Source of the DNA: Muscardinus avellanarius
Taxonomy: Eukaryota; Chordata; Mammalia; Rodentia; Gliridae
Reading direction: 5' to 3'
Assembly (NCBI GenBank): GCA_963383645.1
Contig: OY726557.1
Coordinates: forward strand, 152,590,201-152,654,200
Length of the DNA stretch: 64,000 bases
This document shows positions 58,011-64,000 of the stretch, in pieces (positions within the stretch are counted from its first letter, which is position 1; each line of letters opens with the position of its first letter). Position numbers and translations under genes: made by a program. Under the pieces are notes generated by a model. That model was not told where the DNA came from. It made no database searches and worked only from the letters and a program-made list of their open reading frames with translations.

Positions 58011-58640
58011 GAATTAGAGAAGCAAAGTTCTTAACCACTATTTTTACACTTGGTTTGAAAAAAAAAGTGAAAGTACATGCTGAATTCCAAGCTTTACATA
58101 TGCAAGTGTTACACTGGATTTGTGGTGATTGACTGAAATGCTTCATTATGAGTAATATGAAATGTGTGAACAAGTCTATCTGACTCAATACATAGCGGTT
58201 GACTAGCATAACATGTGTCCTAAATGAATTAACATCTTGATGCTGATAATTAGTACAAGAAGCATCTCTCAAAATTATAGGGTTGGACTAAGTAGCACCA
58301 AAAGGGTTAGAGATCATTTTTCCACTGGTGAAACTGATGCTCATGGCAAGTGTCAAGGAAAGGAGTGGTAACTCCCAGTCCTTCTGTGAAGGTAGAGGAC
58401 ATTCACCATACTATGGGCACAAATCTCCACATCTATGGCCTCTTGGCCTGTGGTCTTCAGAGAGTCTTGCTACCTGAACTGACCACAAGATCTGCCTATC
58501 TTGTTCAGTATCATTCTAGAATCTAATTTATAGTAGAAGTCAGTAGACAAATCTGAGACCCTAGAGAATAAATTATCCTAGCAAACAAGCCTAGTTTTTT
58601 GTGCCTACCTGAGATTAAAGAGAACTTAAATTATTTTGCA
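58011..58640. other. Unassigned intronic sequence
   Basis: A 91-codon minus ORF (57997-58272) has no known domain. Confidence 0.5.
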
Positions 58641-58855
58641 GGCCAGGCGTGGTGGCACACACTTGTAATCCCAGCATTTGGGAGGAGGAGACCAGAGGAT
58701 CCCAGTTCGCAGTCAGCCTCAGCTACTTAGCAAGGCCCTTCGCAAGTCAGTGAGACTGTTTCCAAAAAAATTTTAAAAAGACTAAAAAATAGCAGTGGGG
58801 GTGTAACTAGAAGGTAGAATGCCCCTGGGTTCCATCCCTAGTACCACAAAAGAAA
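58641..58855 (+). repeat. B1-dID SINE
   Basis: ggccaggcgtggtggcacac to ccatccctagtaccaca. Confidence 0.87.
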
Positions 58856-58963
58856 AAATTTTTTTTGCCTTATTTTGTTCTGAGGCAATGTACTTCTTGA
58901 TATGAGTTTGAATAATAAGCTGAAAAACAATTCACCTACTTCAAACCATCAACACACATTCAA

Positions 58964-59190
58964 TTATCATTCATTCAGCCTTTACTGAGCACTGTCCTGA
59001 CCACTGGAGATTCAGCAATAAACCAAAGAGATAAAGCCCTGCCCTTTGAACTTAAGGGTTTCTTAACACAGAGTGTGTTAGATAGTGGTAAGTGTTGTGT
59101 AGGAAAAAAGAAAAAGACAGGAAAAGGAAAGGGAAGCTGTTTGACTTTCTTGAACATGGTTAGGGGAAGTCCCTCTGGGAAAACCAGTGT
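58964..59190 (+). repeat. L2 3' end
   Basis: cattcattcagcctttactg, agcactgtcctgaccactgg, agattcagcaataaacc and agccctgccctttgaactta follow L2 closely. Confidence 0.75.
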
Positions 59191-59480
59191 TGAAGGAAGG
59201 TCTGGTGGACATTATGTTATTCACTAAATAGAAACAGGCATTCACACAACTGCTAATTTGGTTGGGCAGGTGGCAACACTATGAGTATTCTTACCAGCTA
59301 TATATTTAGGGACTCAACAGAGTGCACTGAGCACCCTAAGCAGAAAACTCCTACCCATGCTTCCAGAACCCCAGATTGGCCTACAAAAGCCAGTGTCACC
59401 AAGTTAAAGAACCCAACCCCACTACTGACAGAGTGGGACAAGCAGAAAAGGAAAAGATCTAACCATGCTTTTGAGAATAG

Positions 59481-59590
59481 GTAGCCGGGTTAGGTAGCAT
59501 GTCCCTATAATCCAGCAACTTGGGAGGCTGAGGAGTAAGGATCATGAGTTCAAAGCCAGCCTGGACAGCATAGTGAGGAACACTCCCCCC

Positions 59591-59637
<47 letters not shown>

Positions 59638-59655
59638 ACACTCACACACCTCCAT
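59481..59655 (+). repeat. B1 fragment with long (AC)n
   Basis: gtagccgggttaggtagcat, cagcaacttgggaggctgag, ending cactccccccaac and an AC repeat (59592 to about 59650) with CTC interruptions. Confidence 0.82.
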
Positions 59656-60775
59656 TTCAACAAGGATGAAAATCTAGGTTTTACTGTGAGGCAACAAACC
59701 ATCAATCCTTACATTTAGGATTATTTTAAAAGGGTCATTTTATTTAAAAGTAGAAAACACTGAAAAACAATTATTTATATAACCCACTTTAAAGCAAACT
59801 GCAATTAAAATTTTGCAATTTGTTGGATATGGCCTATGTCAGCATTTACATGAGGTTTAATCAAAGGCACATGCATTCTGATAGTCCTTGAGAGGAAAGG
59901 AATTTAAGATTTGACATGCATATTCAGTGTTTCTGAAAAATCTGTGAGAAAGCAGCACTGGCTTTCCAGTTGTAATTAAATCCCAGCTGAGGGAGGCCAT
60001 TCCTGGTCAGAGAATACCTCCCGACTCACCCACACACCCAGACAGCAGTAATACAGAAGGCCTAATAGTCATTTGTTCCTCTAAGGTCAAGTACAAAACA
60101 GATGAATTTTTTTTCCTAAACAGAATTCAGATGCTGAGGCTCAGCAAAGAGCAGAAGATGCAATGGGACGGTATAAACCATGACGCAGTTTGAAAGTCTT
60201 TCTGCTTTGTAGTTGATGAAAGAATTCAGGAGACCCTTGTGGAAAAGTAAGCCACACAATCCAGAGCACAGCAAATCTACCAGAAAGAGCAAACTGCCAC
60301 CTTATGTATTTAGTGAAAGTAATCTTAACTGAAATTTAAATAACAAATATACTAAACAGGGGAAACAGTGCTACATAATACTCACACGAGTCTTCATGGG
60401 AAGATATTCTACTATACTCAGTAGACTCTGCTCCACTGACAGCAATGAAGGTAACCCATTCTAAAATTGTTTACTAGATTACTTCTTTTTAAACACTGGC
60501 TTCATTTATTTACAATTAGGCATATGCACACTTTGCTTAGTGAGAAATAAACTGACCATCAAAGCTACGTGAGGATTACAGAGCATCACTGGACTATCTT
60601 CTTAGACTGGTATTGTAAACTTCCCATCTCCTCCCTCCCCTAACACACAAGGAGGTGATATGAGCTCTAAAACCAGGCCCAATACACAATCCCTCAGCTG
60701 ACTACATCCATCATTCACTGGTACTTCAATTTTCAGCTTTTTGATGTACAGATTTTCTGTTGTCACATAAATTTC

Positions 60776-60776
<1 letters not shown>
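59656..60776. other. Unassigned intronic sequence
   Basis: No SINE in 1.1 kb; no exon or RNA gene recognised. Confidence 0.5.
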
Positions 60777-60811
<35 letters not shown>

Positions 60812-60812
60812 G
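60777..60812. repeat. (TA)n microsatellite
   Basis: TA tract with one TG interruption. Confidence 0.9.
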
Positions 60813-60860
60813 ATCTATACTAATAATTACAAAGCTGAGTAATTTATTATACATCAAGAT

Positions 60861-61075
60861 TAAGAGTTTAGCAGGGCACCCAGTACTTGGGAGGCTGAGA
60901 CAAGAAGATAGCAAGTTTTAGGACAGCCTCAAAAACTTAGTGAGACCCTCAGCAACTTCATAAGACCTTGTTTCAAAATTAAAAGGGCTGGGGTATAGTT
61001 CAGAGGTAGAACACCCCTGGGTTCAATCCCCCATACCGAAAATATATAAATAAATAAAGATTAAGGGTTTATACC
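60861..61075 (+). repeat. B1-dID SINE, 5'-truncated, with target duplication
   Basis: Body 60871-61057, flanked by aagattaag(a/g)gttta repeats. The head lacks about 30 bases (starts gcagggcacccagtacttgg). Confidence 0.85.
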
Positions 61076-61299
61076 TACGGAGTAAATTTGTCATGTCACC
61101 TAAAAGGAAACCCTATCATCCTTTGGACATCACACTCATTAAATAAGCAAATGCAGCTCTACATTTTTGTTAAGATTAACCGAAAATTAAACGGTTTGAT
61201 TAATCAAGGGAAAGACATTTTATTCTCTGGCTCTCTTACTAGAGATAGAAAAAATAAAATTAAAGGCAAAGAAATTTCCCCATATAATTTCACTTATTT

Positions 61300-61440
61300 A
61301 ACATTTATTTAGGTGTACTCTGTGTCAAACACACTGCTTTCTGCTAGTAATAGTTATCTATCCTAAGGAGCTCATGGGGAGAAAAATAGAAAAGTAAACA
61401 AATGCAAATCTAAGTGCCATAATACACAACTACTTCCTCA
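61300..61440 (+). repeat. Probable L2 remnant
   Basis: taacatttatttaggtgtac and ctaaggagctcatggggaga fit L2 weakly. Confidence 0.45.
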
Positions 61441-63096
61441 GCAAGCAAAGAATGAACTACCACATCTGCGAGAATGAACCCAAGGGCCCTGACAGCCTAC
61501 ACTTGAGGTGACAACTCTTTATTTTTCATTGTCATTGTCCCTTTCCTGAGGTATCTTTATACCCTCTAGAGAGGCCCACAAATCACTAAACTTTATGTTA
61601 AGCTGGAAAATATTGAAACTTTTTATTTATTTATAAGAATCTGTGGCTCCGTGCCCAATCATCATAGTATATTGGTTGTTTCATCGCAAACCTTTTACAG
61701 GTGGAAAAGCAGGTGTGGCCTTTTCAAAGGCCAACTGCATGACTAAGGAGCTTCAGTCCTAGCAGGTTTCAGTACTATGTCTTTCTTCTGAGAAGGAAAC
61801 AAAATTTATAAATGAAGCAGAAAACAGGAAAAATCAACTGATTTTCTCTTCTAAATTCTCACATCACTTAAAACTTCTGTGACTAGATCTGTGGGGTTTT
61901 TTTCCACAACAAGCAATTCTCCAACACCATCAGGGTGTGCTGCAATATAACTCTGACCCTACCCAGTTTCAGAGCTCTGTCCCACAAGACTACCCTGAAT
62001 TTCAGATGCCTAATACAAGTGCTTGCTTGGTCACCTGGTTACCCAAAAACTGTCCAATCTGACTACAAATCAGACTACTTCCTGCTCCTCGGGTTCAACA
62101 ATTTCCTAGAGAAGCTCACAGAACAGAGGAAGACAGTTTACTTGTTATTGCTAATTTCTTACAAAGGATATTTTAAATAAAAATGAAGAACCAAATGAAG
62201 AGGTGTACACGGTGAGATTCACAAGGGTCCCTAGGATGAGAGCTTCCATCCACATGAGAGTGAGGTGGGCCACCCACTCAAAGCATGTGTTAGGTTCACC
62301 AACCAGTAAGCAATAAGCTCTCCGAACTGTTAGATCAGGAGACTTTATAAAGGCTTCATCAGTAGGCTTGATGGGTTATAACTTCAATCTCCAGCCTTGT
62401 CCCTGCCCAGATAATGAGTGTAGAGATGAAGGTTCCAAGCTTCTAATCATGGCTTAGCCTTTCTGGTGACCACTGCCTCTCCAAGAACCCAACAAGAGTT
62501 GTCACATGACATCAGGCTCCTGTCACCTAAGGACTTACAAGGAATTAGTAGTTAAGAGCTCTATGTCAGGCACAAGGATCAAAGACCAACTCACAGAACA
62601 AAAGATGCATTTAGTATCCCTATCAATCAAGAAATTACAAAGGTTTTAGCAACTCTGTGCCAGAAACTGGGAGCAAGACCAAATATATATTCATTTTTAT
62701 GTCACATGACCAGATTTTCTTATTTTTGCAATCCTTACCTCATATCAATCTGTGCAATAAATGTTAGTGACTACTTTGCAGGTTTGCTGCATAAAACCCC
62801 TTCAAATCAAACAATTAGAAAAACTTTTCAGAATAAAACAATAATTTCCTCAGAGCCTTAATTTCTTTCATCTATGACTCCTCAAATGCATGATAGCAGG
62901 CATGATCTCATTCTCACCAATCCCTGTGAGGATGAGAGAAATTATAAACAACATGCACTTAAATCACTCCCCAAACCCACAGCACAATTCTGGAGCATTC
63001 CTCAATTCTCAGCCATCCCCAGCCCCCAGCATTACCTTACCTCCCACTGGAGTCACAATTTCAAATTGAGCAAGGTCAAATGAATGCAAAATGAAG
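61441..63096. other. Unassigned intronic sequence
   Basis: 1.6 kb without recognisable feature. ORFs at 61935-62180 and 62874-63083 have no known domain. Confidence 0.5.
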
Positions 63097-63127
63097 CCCA
63101 GCTGGCACACATGTAATCCCAAATAAA
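63097..63127 (+). repeat. Short B1 head fragment
   Basis: cccagctggcacacatgtaa and tcccaaata only; likely a heavily truncated old SINE. Confidence 0.4.
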
Positions 63128-64000
63128 AGCACCAGAGTTCACCCAACTGAGTTCAACCACTTAAGAGAAAGTAATTCCAATCACCTCCACATCAACGCAG
63201 ATGGCAGCAGTTCAATCACCCACTGAAGGAACTGAAATTTTAAAAGGTTTCCCTGGTGGGGTTCTATAATGACTTTTTGGTACAGTTCCATATAATTTAA
63301 AGATATGAAAATACAGCTCCCCAAATAATATTACTTCCTTTTGCAAATAAATTCCATTTTCTTAAGAGTAAAATAAGTTTGGGTTATTTTTATATTTGTA
63401 TTACATAGTATTCCTACACAAAAGAATAACTGTCATAGTACTTATTAGCTTACAATTAAAAATGGAGACCAAAAGATATGTTTTCTCAAGCAATTATATG
63501 CAAAGAGCTGAATTTGAGCTTTATTACTACTATTGAATAAAAGCCACCTATATATGACAGATACGGACTTAATTACTGGAAGTCCACTATCTCAATCATC
63601 CCAATCTATCAGCATCATCAGCATCTCCACATTTAATAAAGAACAGAGCCAGACTTCGAATTTAGATTGGTTATGTTCCAATTCCCTTGCTTGAACCATT
63701 CGACTTGGGGATTACTTTCTCAAATGAGCAGAATCAGAAAGCTTGCTCAATACTTTATGATCTCATCTTTTCTGCAGAGTACATTTCATTATAATAAGGT
63801 TAGGAGCTTTTATTTTCACTTCTTAACTCAGCCAGGAAACAACTGTCTATATTCTGCTAACTTTTAAATCATCAGTCAAGTTTTTATTCAGAAACCTGGA
63901 TGAGAACCCTGGTTTAGAAAACCTGGAGAGGATAAGTCAGTGGTTCCCATTTCCATTTCAAATGCTAGCACTGTAGTACTTAGGTGAGTTTTCTAGAGGT
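63128..64000. other. Unassigned intronic sequence to window end
   Basis: No gene, CpG island or repeat recognised, so the first exon is not here. Confidence 0.55.

Larger units (their letters stand above)
29885..64000 (-). other. ARHGAP42: ARHGAP42 intron 1, 3' part (over 34 kb)
   Basis: Everything right of exon 2 is upstream in the gene. The split Asn codon implies exon 1 ends after about 154 coding bases, as in the GRAF family. I searched by eye for exon 1 (start MGLP, N-terminal BAR helix) and for a CpG island and found neither, so exon 1 is beyond the right edge. In humans, intron 1 of this gene carries blood-pressure-associated regulatory variants (recalled); I could not map any such site here. 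Confidence 0.85.

Noticed and set aside
2000..63130. tRNA genes suggested by ID-like sequences (A and B box words)
   Set aside because: ID elements descend from a tRNA but lack a foldable tRNA cloverleaf, have A-rich tails and are dispersed SINEs.

Overview
The window is intronic sequence of a mammalian protein-coding gene. The only coding sequence I can defend is two short exons on the minus strand, at 29789-29884 and 751-812. Joined, they encode 51 whole residues plus split codons at the edges, and they match the BAR domain of ARHGAP42 (GRAF3), a Rho GTPase-activating protein. Reading frame, splice phases and splice signals all agree. By comparison with the GRAF family these are coding exons 2 and 3. 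Exon 1 (start codon, expected CpG-rich promoter) lies beyond the right edge and exon 4 beyond the left edge.

The host is most likely a squirrel-family rodent (Sciuridae). The dominant repeat is a two-part SINE: a B1-like head (ggcgtggtggcgcatgc...) joined by an A-rich linker to an ID-like tail (gtgtagctcagaggtagaatgcccctggg). This is the B1-dID architecture known from squirrels and dormice. Free ID-like copies are also present. I count roughly 55 SINE copies or fragments, many young, with intact target-site duplications and pure A/T tails. Older layers are MIR, L2, MER5-type DNA transposon remnants and L1.

Layout, left to right: 1-750 is the start of intron 3. 751-812 is exon 3. 813-29788 is intron 2 (about 29 kb), packed with SINEs, microsatellites, a locally duplicated GT-repeat block (4874-5476), a GC-rich unique stretch (10650-11090), a GC-rich 1.25-kb composite retroelement (22716-23969) and a twin-primed L1 (24306-26640). 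29789-29884 is exon 2. 29885-64000 is the 3' part of intron 1. It is less SINE-dense and contains several MIR copies, a probable solo LTR with an 18-bp perfect palindrome (about 44180-44770) and a 240-bp dispersed duplication (54510-54750 and 56146-56379).

The most unusual object is 22716-23969. It is bounded by a perfect 17-bp target-site duplication and consists of about eight GC-rich 100-bp tandem units, then a short module with CCAAT and TTTAAA boxes, then a tail shared with L1-like 3' ends elsewhere in the window, then an A-rich tract. The plan resembles SVA-type composite retrotransposons, or an L1 that kept its 5' monomers and 3'UTR but lost both ORFs. A second window-wide pattern is that all seven SINE-splitting insertions I found hit the same A-rich linker of the older SINE.
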